From NCBI RefSeq assembly GCF_029167105.1, contig NZ_JARFML010000004.1:186001-250000 (forward strand): DNA of 64,000 nt, given 5' to 3'. Below are positions 11,762 through 20,303 of this stretch, piece after piece. Made by a program: the position numbers and the translations under genes. The stretch's first letter is position 1. Each line of letters starts with the position of its first letter. The stretch comes from Bradyrhizobium yuanmingense. Its GTDB lineage: Bacteria > Pseudomonadota > Alphaproteobacteria > Rhizobiales > Xanthobacteraceae. Under the pieces are notes generated by a model. The model saw only the letters and a list, made by a program, of their open reading frames with translations, was not told the DNA's origin and made no database searches.

Positions 11762-11787
11762 CCTCTCCCGCTCGCTCGCGGGAGAGG
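11762..11787. terminator. Hairpin after mutB, possible terminator or repeat
   Basis: The 10-bp arms CCTCTCCCGC (11762-11771) and GCGGGAGAGG (11778-11787) are perfectly complementary around a 6-nt loop. The hairpin lies between the convergent mutB and SRPBCC genes, 73 bp after the mutB stop. No T-run follows, and similar CTCTCCC hairpins recur near 13524 and 13638, so it may be a dispersed repeat with terminator activity. Confidence 0.5.
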
Positions 11788-11830
11788 GAGTGCCCGCGGC
11801 TGGCGCAATCACGCCTAATCGCATCATGCT

Positions 11831-12310
11831 TTAGCCGGATCGCGGACGGGTCCGGGCCAGTGTCCGTGCCAGGGAATCCGTCCAATCGGGAATCCAGGAG
11901 GCAAACAGGGCTTTCCAGCGCTCGGCGTCGGCAGGTTCAGTTTCGAGCGCAACCGACCATTCGATGAGGGTGCGGTCGCCTTCGACGATCGGACGCAGAT
12001 GCATGTTGCCTTGGTAGCGCGCCGGCGCCGGACTCGGGCTGCCGTCGTCTTGCGGATAGGGTATCGCTTCGAGACCGGCGTAGGTCAGGCTGTGCTGCGA
12101 ATCCGAGTGATCGACGAGGCGCTGGCGGATCCAGTTTCCGAGATAGCAGAAGCGCCTGATGGCGCCGACTTCATCGCCGCGCCTGTTGTCTTCGATCTCG
12201 CTCTCGCTTACCCCGTCGATATAAGCGGGGTAGTTGTTGAAATCGCGGATCAGCGACCAGACGTCATTGAGCGGGTGGTTCAGCACGGCGCTGTAATAGG
12301 CTTGGGTCAT
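11831..12310 (-). CDS. SRPBCC / polyketide-cyclase-like protein
   Basis: This 159-residue protein shows the START/SRPBCC helix-grip pattern: a beta strand at YYSAVLNHPLNDVWSLIRDF, then a long segment with RRFCYLGNWIRQRL, and a C-terminal helix (AERWKALFASWIPDWTDSLA). The 'WSLIRDFNNYPAYIDG' stretch is typical of the Bet v 1-like subfamily annotated as polyketide cyclase/dehydrase or lipid-binding. The start is the ATG at 12310. The fold suggests binding of a hydrophobic small ligand; neither ligand nor enzymatic activity can be inferred. It is transcribed away from the tctC-like gene. Confidence 0.7.
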   Translation of the reverse strand: MTQAYYSAVLNHPLNDVWSLIRDFNNYPAYIDGVSESEIEDNRRGDEVGAIRRFCYLGNWIRQRLVDHSDSQHSLTYAGLEAIPYPQDDGSPSPAPARYQGNMHLRPIVEGDRTLIEWSVALETEPADAERWKALFASWIPDWTDSLARTLARTRPRSG

Positions 12311-12523
12311 CGATGGCTTGCCTCTTTCGTTACGCGCAGAGGTTGGCTATCCGCGCGGACAAAACCCACCCGATTTCCGACTGCCCGTTCGAGGAGGCGT
12401 CTGCTTTCACACAACATGGCCTTCCGGTTGGTAGCGCTACCTTGCGGCGGCGACGCAAAGCCGACTAGAATGCCCGTGTTGACAAGAGCGCCCGGCATCA
12501 CGGGCGCCGCTGGGAGGGATTCA

Positions 12524-13516
12524 ATGTCCAAGATTTCACGCCGCACCTTTGCGGCTTCCACCGCCGCTATCGCGGCCTCCGCCGCTTTCGGCTTCAAACC
12601 CGCACTTGCGCAAGCCTATCCGGCCCGGCCGGTCACCGTGATCGTGCCCTGGGGCGCCGGCGGCGGCACCGATGCCACCGCGCGCATCGTCGCAGCGCTG
12701 CTGGAGAAGGATCTCGGCCAGCCCTTCAACGTGGTCAACCGCACCGGCGGCTCCGGCGTGGTCGGCCATAGCGCGATCGCGACCGCGCAGCCCGATGGCT
12801 ACACCATCGGCATGCTTACTGTCGAAATCTCGATGATGCACTGGCAAGGCCTCACCGACCTCACGCCGAAGAGCTACACGCCGCTGGCGCTGATGAACGA
12901 GGATCCGCCCGGCATCCAGGTCTCCTCCTCCTCGCCCTACAAGACGGTCAAGGAGCTCGCCGACGCGATCAAGGCGGCGCCTCCCGGCAAGTTCAAGGCT
13001 TCCGGCACCGGCCAGGGCGGTATCTGGCATCTGGCGCTGGTCGGCTGGATGCAGGCGATGGGCCTGCCCGCCAACCAGGTCGCCTGGGTGCCATCGAATG
13101 GCGCGGCACCCGCAATGCAGGATCTCGCGGCCGGCGGTGTCGACCTCACCACCTGCTCGGTGCCGGAGGCGCGCGCCATCATCGAGGCCGGCAAGGCCAG
13201 GAGTCTTGCCATCATGGCGCCCGCGCGCAACCCGGTGTTCAAGGACGTGCCGACGCTGAAGGAGGCCATGGGCATCGACTACGCAACCGGCGCCTGGCGC
13301 GGCATTGCCGGGCCGAAAAATCTGCCGCCGGAGATCGCAACAAAGCTCACGGCGGCACTGAAGAAGGTCTACGATTCCGCCGAGTTCAAGGACTTCATGA
13401 GCAATCGCGGCTTCGGCACCGTGTGGGGCGATGCGGCCCATTTCGCGGGCTTCATGGACAAGGGCGACGCCCAGATGGGCGAGGCGATGAAGGCCGCGGG
13501 CCTGAGCAAGGCGTGA
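12524..13516 (+). CDS. Tripartite tricarboxylate transporter substrate-binding protein (TctC/Bug)
   Basis: This 330-residue periplasmic protein is a Bug-family solute receptor. It opens with a Tat-like signal (ISRRTFAAS, then an Ala-rich stretch ending PALAQA). The mature part begins YPARPVTVIVPWGAGGGTDATAR, the diagnostic Bug N-terminus. Later family motifs include QPDGYTIGM and the VDLTTCSVPEA segment. The ATG at 12524 has a GGGAGG about 7 nt upstream. TctB and TctA membrane genes follow after a hairpin-rich gap, forming a complete TTT system. Bug proteins bind carboxylates; the ligand here cannot be named. Confidence 0.92.
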   Translation: MSKISRRTFAASTAAIAASAAFGFKPALAQAYPARPVTVIVPWGAGGGTDATARIVAALLEKDLGQPFNVVNRTGGSGVVGHSAIATAQPDGYTIGMLTVEISMMHWQGLTDLTPKSYTPLALMNEDPPGIQVSSSSPYKTVKELADAIKAAPPGKFKASGTGQGGIWHLALVGWMQAMGLPANQVAWVPSNGAAPAMQDLAAGGVDLTTCSVPEARAIIEAGKARSLAIMAPARNPVFKDVPTLKEAMGIDYATGAWRGIAGPKNLPPEIATKLTAALKKVYDSAEFKDFMSNRGFGTVWGDAAHFAGFMDKGDAQMGEAMKAAGLSKA

Positions 13517-13523
13517 TGTTTTC

Positions 13524-13665
13524 ACCTCTCCCCGACTGCGGGGAGAGGTCGAATTCGAGCTTTGCTCGAATTCGGGTGAGGGGGAGTCTCCGCGAGTCCA
13601 GCTCTCACCGTTCGCGCGGAAAGTCCCCCCACCCCAACCCTCTCCCCGCAAGAACGGGGAGAGGG
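13524..13665. repeat. Cluster of palindromic repeats between tctC-like and tctB-like genes
   Basis: Three hairpins lie in tandem: ACCTCTCCCC/GGGGAGAGGT (13524-13533 with 13540-13549), GAATTCGAGC/GCTCGAATTC (13551-13560 with 13564-13573), and CCCTCTCCCCG/CGGGGAGAGGG (13638-13648 with 13655-13665). The first and last are related to the 11762 hairpin. Placed after the solute-receptor gene, they could lower downstream expression so that the receptor is made in excess, but this is inference. Confidence 0.75.
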
Positions 13666-13688
13666 AGAAGAAAGCATACAGGACCCCT

Positions 13689-14180
13689 ATGCGTCTTCCC
13701 GACTCCGTCACGGGATCGTTTCTCGTCGTGCTCGGCGCGGCTGCTGCCTATGGCGGCTACATCCTGCCGCCGGTGCCGGGGCAGCCGGTCGGCCCCAACG
13801 TGTTTCCGCTGGTGATCGGCTGCGGCCTTGCGCTGTGTGGGCTCGCGATCGTGTTCGGCATCGGCCGTTCCTTCGAGGAGGAGGAAGAGCTGGTCCCGTT
13901 CGAGGACGGCCAGACGGCGGCCCCGCCGCCGCAGAGCAAACTCTACGGCCTGCGCGCGCTGCTGCCGCCGGCGCTGCTGCTGTTCTACGTCTTCGCCGCC
14001 GACCGGCTCGGATTCATCATCACCGCGGCGACCATGGTCTACGTGACCTCGACCGCGCTCGGGGCGAGGTGGAAGCTGGCGCTGCCGCTGGCGATGCTCT
14101 CGCCGTTCGCCATTCATCTCATCTTCGGCAAGCTGCTCCGCGTGCCGCTGCCGGTTGGCCTGCTGCCGACGCCCTGGTGA
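13689..14180 (+). CDS. Tripartite tricarboxylate transporter small membrane subunit (TctB)
   Basis: This 163-residue inner-membrane protein matches the TctB family. The first segment (VTGSFLVVLGAAAAYGGYILP) is hydrophobic, and the second (PNVFPLVIGCGLALCGLAIVFGIG) follows after the family-typical G-x-N-VFP turn. A charged loop and two further hydrophobic stretches complete the four-helix pattern. TctB partners TctA in the sodium- or proton-driven carboxylate uptake system. The tctA-like gene starts 3 bp after its stop. Confidence 0.88.
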   Translation: MRLPDSVTGSFLVVLGAAAAYGGYILPPVPGQPVGPNVFPLVIGCGLALCGLAIVFGIGRSFEEEEELVPFEDGQTAAPPPQSKLYGLRALLPPALLLFYVFAADRLGFIITAATMVYVTSTALGARWKLALPLAMLSPFAIHLIFGKLLRVPLPVGLLPTPW

Positions 14181-14183
14181 TTC

Positions 14184-15695
14184 ATGCTGAAGACTCTGAT
14201 TGATGCGTTCGCGCTGATCTCCACCTGGGAGGTCATCATCTCGATGTTTGCCGCCTCGGTGTACGGGCTGGTGATCGGCTCGCTGCCGGGCCTGTCGGCG
14301 ACGATGGCGACCGCCCTGCTCGTCCCCGTCACCTTCTACTTGTCGCCGATCGCGGCGATCGCGACCATCGTCGCAGCGTCCTCGATGGCGATCTTTTCCG
14401 GCGACATTCCCGGCGCGCTGCTGCGTATCCCGGGTACGCCCGCCTCCGCGGCTTACGCGGATGAAGCCTACGCCATGACGCGCAAGGGCCAGGCCGAGCT
14501 GGCGTTAGGGGCCGGCGTCTGGTTCTCCGCCGTCGGCGGCATCGCCGGCGTGCTGTCGCTGATGATCCTGGCGCCGCCGCTCGCCGAGATCGCGCTGTCG
14601 TTCTCGACCTTCGAATATTTCTGGCTGGCGCTGCTAGGCCTGATGTGCGCCACCTTGGTGGCGCGTTCCTCGCCGGTGAAGGCGATCGCCGGCATGTTCA
14701 TCGGCCTGCTCGTGGCCTGCATCGGCATCGAGAATCCCGGCGGCATCCCGCGCTTCACCTTTGGGCTTACAGATCTGTTCGGCGGCATCGAGCCGATCCC
14801 GGCGCTGGTCGGCGTGTTCGCGGCGGCACAGGTAATGCGCGCGATGCTGACGCCCGAGCCGCCGCCGCTGCCGCGGCGCAAATTCGGAAGCATCATGGCC
14901 GGCCAGTGGAAGCTGACCAAGCTCTATCGCTGGCAGATGACGCGCGGGAACATCGTCGGCATCATCATCGGCGTGCTGCCCGGCGCCGGCGCCGACATGG
15001 CCGCCTGGGTCTCCTATGCGATGTCGAAGCGCTTCTCCAAGGAGCCGGAAAAGTTCGGCACCGGCCACGTCGAGGGCCTGGTCGAGGCCGGCGCCAGCAA
15101 CAATGCCAGCATCGCCTCCGGCTGGGTGCCTTCGCTGCTGTTCGGCATCCCCGGCGACACCATCGCCGCGATCGCGATCGGCGTGCTCTACATGAAAGGG
15201 CTCAATCCCGGCCCGACGCTGTTCACCGAGAAGGCGTCGAGCATGTATGCGATCTACCTGATGTTCATCATCGCCAATATCCTGATGATCCCTCTCGGAA
15301 TCGCGATGATCCGCGTCGCCACCTACATCCTGCTGGCACCGCGCTCGGCGATCATGCCGATCATCATGCTGTGCTGCGCGGTCGGCTCGTTCGCGATCGG
15401 CAACAACATGTTCGGCGTCGTCACCGTCGCCGCCTTCGGCGTGATCGGCTATGTCATGGAGACGAACGGCTATCCCGTCGCGGCCATGGTGCTCGGCATC
15501 GTCATGGGAACAATGGTCGAGCAGGCCTTCGTCACATCATTGATCAAGTCGGACGGCAGCATCCTGCCGTTCTTCGAGCGGCCAGTCGCGGCCATCCTCG
15601 CCGCGATGGCGATCGGCGCGCTGCTCTGGCCGGTGATGGTGTGGGTGTGGCGGAAGGTGAAGCAGCCGCAAGCCGCGGCGGCAACGACCCGGTGA
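14184..15695 (+). CDS. Tripartite tricarboxylate transporter large permease (TctA)
   Basis: This 503-residue permease has around 10-12 predicted membrane segments. The TctA signature GLVIGSLPGLSATMATALLVP lies near residue 25, and a second internal repeat-like motif, GIIIGVLPGAGADMAAWVSYA, lies near residue 255. EGLVEAGASNNAS and IPGDTIAAIAIG are further conserved blocks. With the Bug receptor and TctB it forms a complete secondary carboxylate importer. It ends 52 bp before meaB, so transport and mutase-chaperone genes may be co-transcribed. Confidence 0.94.
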   Translation: MLKTLIDAFALISTWEVIISMFAASVYGLVIGSLPGLSATMATALLVPVTFYLSPIAAIATIVAASSMAIFSGDIPGALLRIPGTPASAAYADEAYAMTRKGQAELALGAGVWFSAVGGIAGVLSLMILAPPLAEIALSFSTFEYFWLALLGLMCATLVARSSPVKAIAGMFIGLLVACIGIENPGGIPRFTFGLTDLFGGIEPIPALVGVFAAAQVMRAMLTPEPPPLPRRKFGSIMAGQWKLTKLYRWQMTRGNIVGIIIGVLPGAGADMAAWVSYAMSKRFSKEPEKFGTGHVEGLVEAGASNNASIASGWVPSLLFGIPGDTIAAIAIGVLYMKGLNPGPTLFTEKASSMYAIYLMFIIANILMIPLGIAMIRVATYILLAPRSAIMPIIMLCCAVGSFAIGNNMFGVVTVAAFGVIGYVMETNGYPVAAMVLGIVMGTMVEQAFVTSLIKSDGSILPFFERPVAAILAAMAIGALLWPVMVWVWRKVKQPQAAAATTR

Positions 15696-15747
15696 TATCG
15701 GGCGGGCGGCTCTCGCCTGCCCCGCCTCGGCGTTGTAAAGCAGAGGC

Positions 15748-16737
15748 ATGACTGAGAAGAAGGCCTCGCTCGACATCAAGACACTCGCCCGCGACGTCCG
15801 CTCCGGCAGTCGCGCGGCGCTCGCCCGGGCCATTACGCTGGTGGAGAGCCGGCGCAGCGATCACCAGGCGCTGGCGCGGGAGCTGGTGCAGATGCTGCTG
15901 CCCGACACCGGCAAGGCGTTTCGCGTCGGCATCACAGGCTCGCCCGGCGTCGGCAAATCCACCACGATCGATGCGCTGGGTACGTATCTGATCGAACAGG
16001 GCCACAAGGTCGCCGTGCTCGCGGTCGATCCATCCTCGGCGCGCAGCGGCGGCTCGATTCTCGGCGACAAGACACGGATGGCGCGGCTGTCAGCCTCGAA
16101 CGACGCCTTCATCCGCCCCTCGCCGTCCTCGGGCACGCTCGGCGGCGTCGCGGCGAAGACACGCGAGGCGATGCTGCTGTGCGAGGCCGCCGGCTTCGGC
16201 GTCGTGCTGGTGGAAACCGTCGGCATCGGCCAGTCCGAGACCGCCGTCTGCGACATGACCGACTTCTTCCTCGCCCTCATGCTGCCGGGCGGCGGCGACG
16301 AGCTGCAGGGCATCAAGAAGGGCCTGGTCGAGCTCGCCGACATGATCGCGATCAACAAGGCCGATGGCGACAATTTGAAGCGCGCCAACATCACCGCGGC
16401 GGATTATCGCGGCGCGCTGCATATCTTGGCACCGCGGTCCGAGCATTGGCATCCGCCAGTCGAGACCTATTCGGCGCTGACCGGCGACGGCATCGCAAAG
16501 ATCTGGCAGAAGGTTCTGGATCACCGCAAGGCGATGAACGCGTCCGGCGATTTCGCGGGGCGGCGGCGCGAGCAGCAGGTGAAGTGGATGTGGTCGATGC
16601 TGGAGCAGCGCATGCTGGCACGGCTGCGCAGCGAGGCCTCGGTGCGGACCAAGGTGCGCAAGATCGAGGCCGAGGTCGCCGATGGCCATCTCACGCCGGC
16701 GCTCGCCGCCGAACAGATTCTGGAGTGGCTGCAATGA
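15748..16737 (+). CDS. meaB: Methylmalonyl-CoA mutase-associated GTPase MeaB
   Basis: MeaB is a G3E-family GTPase that gates adenosylcobalamin loading of methylmalonyl-CoA mutase and protects it from inactivation. The 329-residue protein has Walker A GSPGVGKS at about residues 64-71, a base of DPSSARSGGSILGDKTRM, the switch segment VETVGIGQSE, and the guanine-specificity motif NKAD. These mark the ArgK/MeaB branch, and the presence of mutA and mutB in the same window supports the MeaB role. The stop overlaps the next gene by 4 bp (ATGA). Confidence 0.95.
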   Translation: MTEKKASLDIKTLARDVRSGSRAALARAITLVESRRSDHQALARELVQMLLPDTGKAFRVGITGSPGVGKSTTIDALGTYLIEQGHKVAVLAVDPSSARSGGSILGDKTRMARLSASNDAFIRPSPSSGTLGGVAAKTREAMLLCEAAGFGVVLVETVGIGQSETAVCDMTDFFLALMLPGGGDELQGIKKGLVELADMIAINKADGDNLKRANITAADYRGALHILAPRSEHWHPPVETYSALTGDGIAKIWQKVLDHRKAMNASGDFAGRRREQQVKWMWSMLEQRMLARLRSEASVRTKVRKIEAEVADGHLTPALAAEQILEWLQ

Positions 16738-17390
16738 GCGACAAGCTCCGCATTCTTCTCACCGGCTTCGGTCCGTTTCCCGGCGCGCCCTACAATCCGA
16801 CCCAGCCGCTGGTGGCGCGGCTGGCGCAATTGCGCCGGCCCGCGCTCGACGATGTCGCGCTCTCGAGCCACATTTTTCCGGTCACCTATGCCGCGGTCGA
16901 CCGGCAATTACCCGACGTGCTCGCTGCGCAAAAGCCCGACGCGCTGCTGATGTTCGGCCTCGCCGCACGCACGCCTTACCTGCGTATCGAGACGCGGGCG
17001 CGCAACGCCGTCACCATGCTCTGGCCCGACGCCGCCAACACCCGCTCGACCAAGCGCGGCATCGCCGGCCATGCCGACGCGATGATGTTCGGCCCGCACA
17101 CCGCAAGGCTGCTGCGCGCCGCGCGCCTCACCGGCATCGACGCCCGTCCCTCGCGCGACGCCGGCGCCTATCTCTGCAACTACTTAAGCTGGCGCGCGAT
17201 CGAGCGCGTGAAGGCGGGCGGACCCAGGCTTGCTGCGTTCATCCACATTCCCCTGCTCGCGCGCAGCGGCGGTGCGCGCCGGAAGGGCGCAGCCCGCATC
17301 ACGCTGGAGGAACTGGTGGATGCGGGGGAAGCGATGCTGATGGAGATGGTGCAGTTGGCGCGCAAGGCGCGGAACACGCCGGCCTCGTAG
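16734..17390 (+). CDS. Pyroglutamyl-peptidase I-like (C15) protein
   Basis: This 218-residue protein fits the peptidase C15 family, which removes N-terminal pyroglutamate. It starts with the family motif RILLTGFGPFPGAPYNPT. A full catalytic triad is placed as expected: Glu86 in RIETRARN, Cys148 in GAYLCNYLSW and His171 in FIHIPLL. Family members are often 200-220 residues. The start overlaps the meaB stop by 4 bp, implying coupled translation. The TAG stop lies inside the left arm of a palindromic repeat (17386-17479). Confidence 0.87.
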   Translation: MSDKLRILLTGFGPFPGAPYNPTQPLVARLAQLRRPALDDVALSSHIFPVTYAAVDRQLPDVLAAQKPDALLMFGLAARTPYLRIETRARNAVTMLWPDAANTRSTKRGIAGHADAMMFGPHTARLLRAARLTGIDARPSRDAGAYLCNYLSWRAIERVKAGGPRLAAFIHIPLLARSGGARRKGAARITLEELVDAGEAMLMEMVQLARKARNTPAS

Positions 17391-17479
17391 GGTGGGCAAA
17401 GCGAAGCGTGCCCACGTCTTCTGTTACTGCCGTGGACAGGTGGTGGGCACGGCGCAAGCGCGCCTTTGCCCACCCTACG
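17386..17479. repeat. 94-bp nested palindromic repeat overlapping a stop codon
   Basis: The outer arms are perfect over 16 bp: CGTAGGGTGGGCAAAG (17386-17401) and CTTTGCCCACCCTACG (17464-17479). Inner arms CGTGCCCAC (17407-17415) and GTGGGCACG (17443-17451) give a two-tier hairpin. The left arm supplies the TAG stop of the upstream peptidase-like gene. The GTAGGGTGGGCAAAG form is a repeat commonly seen between genes in Bradyrhizobium genomes. Confidence 0.85.
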
Positions 17480-17590
17480 GCACCTCCGCTGCGGTAAAGA
17501 TTTAACCCTACTGCCAACAATCTCCCGCGCGTTCACCTACCCTGCGCTACCTAGTCGGCGCGGACCCCCGCGTCCGCCGGAGGACGCGTC

Positions 17591-18961
17591 ATGAACCTCA
17601 ATCGCCGTCATCTCATCGGGGCTTCGACCGCAGGCATTGCCGGTGCGCTGGCCATGCCGGCCGACGCCGCGCGCGCCGCGCCGCTGACGTCGCTGCTCGG
17701 CCGCGATGCCACGCAATACGGTGTGCGGCCCGGCAGCAGCGAGGACCAGACCCGCGCGCTGCAGCGTGCCATCGAAGAGGCCGCGCGGGCGCAATTGCCG
17801 CTCGCCTTGCCACCCGGCGTGTACCGGACCGGTCTGTTGCGGCTGCCGAACGGCGCGCAGCTGATCGGCGTGCGCGGCGCGACCAAGCTCGTCTTCACCG
17901 GCGGCGCCTCGGCGATCCAGAGCGACGGCTCCGATGCTATCGGCATCACCGGCATCACCTTCGACGGCGGCGGCATCCCGCTGCCGACACGGCGCGGTCT
18001 GATCCACGTTCTCGGCGGGCGCGACGTGCGCATCAGCGAATGCGCTATCACGAGCTCGGGCGGCAGCGGCATCTGGCTCGAGCAGGTCGCGGGCGACATT
18101 TCCGGCAATATCTTCGCAGATATCGCGTTGACGGCGGTCGTGTCGTTCGACGCCAGGGGCCTCAGCGTTTGCCGCAACACGATTCTCGGCACCAACGACA
18201 ACGGGATCGAGATCCTGCGCACCGCGATCGGCGATGACGGCACGCTGGTCGCCGACAACCGCATCGAGAACATCAAGGCCGGCCCCGGCGGCTCGGGCCA
18301 GTTCGGCAATGCCATCAACGCCTTTCGCGCCGGCAACGTGATCGTGCGCGGCAACCGCATCAGGAATTGCGACTATTCGGCGGTGCGCGGCAACTCGGCC
18401 TCGAACATCCACATCAGCGGCAACAGCGTCAGCGACGTGCGCGAGGTCGCGCTCTATTCCGAGTTCGCGTTCGAGGCCGCGGTGATCGCCAACAACATCG
18501 TGGACGGCGCGGCCGTCGGCGTCTCGGTCTGCAATTTCAACGAGGGCGGCCGCATCGCAGTGGTCCAGGGCAACATCATCCGCAACCTGATCCCGAAGCG
18601 GCCGATCGGGACCGCGCCCGACGATGATGCCGGCGTCGGCATCTACATCGAGGCGGATTCTTCGGTGACCGGCAACGTGATCGAGAACGCGCCGTCCTAC
18701 GGCATCGTCGCCGGCTGGGGCAGATACCTGCGCGACGTCGCGATCACGGGCAACGTGATCCGCAAGGCGCTTGCCGGCGTCGGCGTCTCCGTCGTGCCGG
18801 GCGCCGGCACCGCGCTCGTCAACAACAACATGATCTCCGAGACGCCGCGCGGCGCCGTGGTCGGCCTCGATCACGCCCGCGCGGTGACGTCGGATCTATC
18901 CGCCGACGGCGCACAACGTTTTGCGCAGCTGGTGGTCGGCGGCAATGCGGTGCGGCGCTAG
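17591..18961 (+). CDS. Tat-exported parallel beta-helix repeat protein (TIGR03808-like)
   Basis: This 456-residue protein has a Tat signal (LNRRHLIGAST, hydrophobic core, cleavage after ARA or nearby) and a right-handed beta-helix. Repeated N/G-rich turns such as VRGNRIRNC, ISGNSV, VQGNIIRNL, VTGNVIENA and ITGNVIRKA are spaced about 23-40 residues apart through residues 180-420. This matches the uncharacterised TIGR03808 family, related in fold to polysaccharide lyases and epimerases such as AlgG. The ligand or substrate is unknown; the Tat signal implies folding before export. It converges on the TIGR03809-like gene, with palindromic repeats between the two stops. Confidence 0.85.
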   Translation: MNLNRRHLIGASTAGIAGALAMPADAARAAPLTSLLGRDATQYGVRPGSSEDQTRALQRAIEEAARAQLPLALPPGVYRTGLLRLPNGAQLIGVRGATKLVFTGGASAIQSDGSDAIGITGITFDGGGIPLPTRRGLIHVLGGRDVRISECAITSSGGSGIWLEQVAGDISGNIFADIALTAVVSFDARGLSVCRNTILGTNDNGIEILRTAIGDDGTLVADNRIENIKAGPGGSGQFGNAINAFRAGNVIVRGNRIRNCDYSAVRGNSASNIHISGNSVSDVREVALYSEFAFEAAVIANNIVDGAAVGVSVCNFNEGGRIAVVQGNIIRNLIPKRPIGTAPDDDAGVGIYIEADSSVTGNVIENAPSYGIVAGWGRYLRDVAITGNVIRKALAGVGVSVVPGAGTALVNNNMISETPRGAVVGLDHARAVTSDLSADGAQRFAQLVVGGNAVRR

Positions 18962-19061
18962 AGCATGATCCGGAAAAGTGTGAAGCGGTTTTCCGAAAAG
19001 ATCATGCTCAAACAATAACCTAAAGCGCGATGACGATTCATCCCAACCGCATCGCGCTTTA
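18961..19061. repeat. Two palindromic repeats between convergent genes
   Basis: The first repeat has arms GAGCATGATC (18961-18970) and GATCATGCTC (19000-19009); its first base is the last base of the upstream TAG stop. The second has 12-bp arms TAAAGCGCGATG (19021-19032) and CATCGCGCTTTA (19050-19061), and its right arm contains the stop (TAA on the minus strand) of the downstream gene. Either hairpin could end transcription of the two facing genes. Confidence 0.82.
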
Positions 19062-19820
19062 GAACGCGTTCCGCAGCAGCGGGTACTTCGCTTCCAGGCC
19101 GTCGAGGCTGAAAGTGAATTCGACGACGCGCTCGGGGGCGGCGACGATTTCCTCGGCGGGCGGGGCGAACTGCGGCAGGAGCGCCGCCATCGCTGCGGGC
19201 GCGGTCTTCGGCGGCTTCGCAGCAGGCACGGGCGGCCTCACTTCCGGCGCGGCGAATGGCGCGGTGGCGGCCGGCTCCGCGAGCGGTGATCTCACGGCAG
19301 GCGCGGTGAAGGGTGCCTTCGCAGCGGGTGCCTTGAGCGGTGGCATCTCGGCAGGTGCGATGAACGACGGCCAAGCTACCGGCATGGCGAGCGGTGCGAT
19401 CGGGGCTTCGGTAATCTCCGCGAGCACGTCGGGTTTCGGATCGAGCCTCACCGGCATGACGGTCTCGGGAGCGATGTGAACGGCCTTGGGCTGCATCGTT
19501 TGCGCCTGCTGCTCGCGCGGCGCCATGCGAGGCATCGTCGCCGGCGACCAACCGAATGCCGGCGTCACGCTCGCAGCCGCCTCGGCGACATCCGCGCCCG
19601 TCGCAAGGGCGCGCCAGGTCTGGACGGCGCGCTTGGCTTCCTGGATGTTTTCAAGGAAGGCGATCTCGGAATGATAGCGGCGCCAGCGGCCGGTCTCGAA
19701 CATCTCGGAAAGATGTTGCAGGCGCTGCTCGGCGAGAGCGCACCAGCGCGCCGCGATTTGGCGGCTGCCGGCCGCGTCGCGAACGAACTCTTCGCGAACA
19801 AATTCTTGGCGATGTGTCAT
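19059..19820 (-). CDS. TIGR03809-like hypothetical protein, Pro/Ala-rich
   Basis: This 253-residue protein has a helical N-terminal domain of about 75 residues (WCALAEQRLQHLSEMFETGR, then RRYHSEIAFLENIQEAK), followed by a low-complexity Pro/Ala linker of about 130 residues with repeating 'APA' units. A short C-terminal block (VEFTFSLDGLEAKYPLLRNAF) follows. The N-terminal pattern and its neighbour agree with the TIGR03809 family of Bradyrhizobium-type genomes, but this is from memory of the family and is moderate in confidence. The ATG at 19820 is used; a TTG lies at 19862. No function is known. The stop lies inside a palindromic repeat. Confidence 0.68.
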   Translation of the reverse strand: MTHRQEFVREEFVRDAAGSRQIAARWCALAEQRLQHLSEMFETGRWRRYHSEIAFLENIQEAKRAVQTWRALATGADVAEAAASVTPAFGWSPATMPRMAPREQQAQTMQPKAVHIAPETVMPVRLDPKPDVLAEITEAPIAPLAMPVAWPSFIAPAEMPPLKAPAAKAPFTAPAVRSPLAEPAATAPFAAPEVRPPVPAAKPPKTAPAAMAALLPQFAPPAEEIVAAPERVVEFTFSLDGLEAKYPLLRNAF

Positions 19821-20303
19821 GAACCAGCCCGTCAGGAGAAAACACGGACGCGGGGGACGCAACGCACACGAATCAATTTAGACGCGACAAGAATATTTTG
19901 TGGAAAAGTTTTGACTTGTCCAGCAACGACGCGGCATTCGTCGTCAAACACCGTAGTCGTGCGGTGATTTTCCGTGTTTTCGAGTCAAGCTTCGCACAAG
20001 CATGACGGAGTTGCGGCGGGACGCGCTCGCGACGGCGACCGAGGTCACGGCGATCTTCAACTGCAAGCTGAACGGATGCGAAGCTTCGAAAAATCGGACC
20101 CCCAAAAGAAGAGACCCGTCCGGGGGGACAACCGGACGGGTCGAGCCATATGGGCGCTTGGGGTGGATGGGCGCTCGCGCCTGATATGACTGATGGGGAG
20201 GGATGACCGCTCCCACATCAGTTGGTCGTGGCTGCGGGCTGAACGTTCAAATGCGCGGTTTGATTTTTTAACCTTTGGCGTGAGCGTAAAGTTGTCGCAG
20301 CGA
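19821..20303. other. Intergenic region with a strong hairpin
   Basis: This 483-bp gap lies between the starts of the TIGR03809-like gene and the end of the subtilase gene, both on the minus strand. It includes a strong hairpin at 20113-20142. The rest is AT-richer than the flanking genes and shows no convincing coding frame. The promoter of the TIGR03809-like gene should lie just right of 19820. Confidence 0.55.
20113..20142 (-). terminator. Rho-independent terminator downstream of the subtilase gene
   Basis: Perfect 11-bp arms, GACCCGTCCGG (20113-20123) and CCGGACGGGTC (20132-20142), enclose an 8-nt loop. Read on the minus strand, the stem is followed by TCTTCTTTTGG, a T-rich tract. It lies about 160 bp beyond the subtilase stop and would end the sigma/anti-sigma/subtilase transcript. 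Confidence 0.7.
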
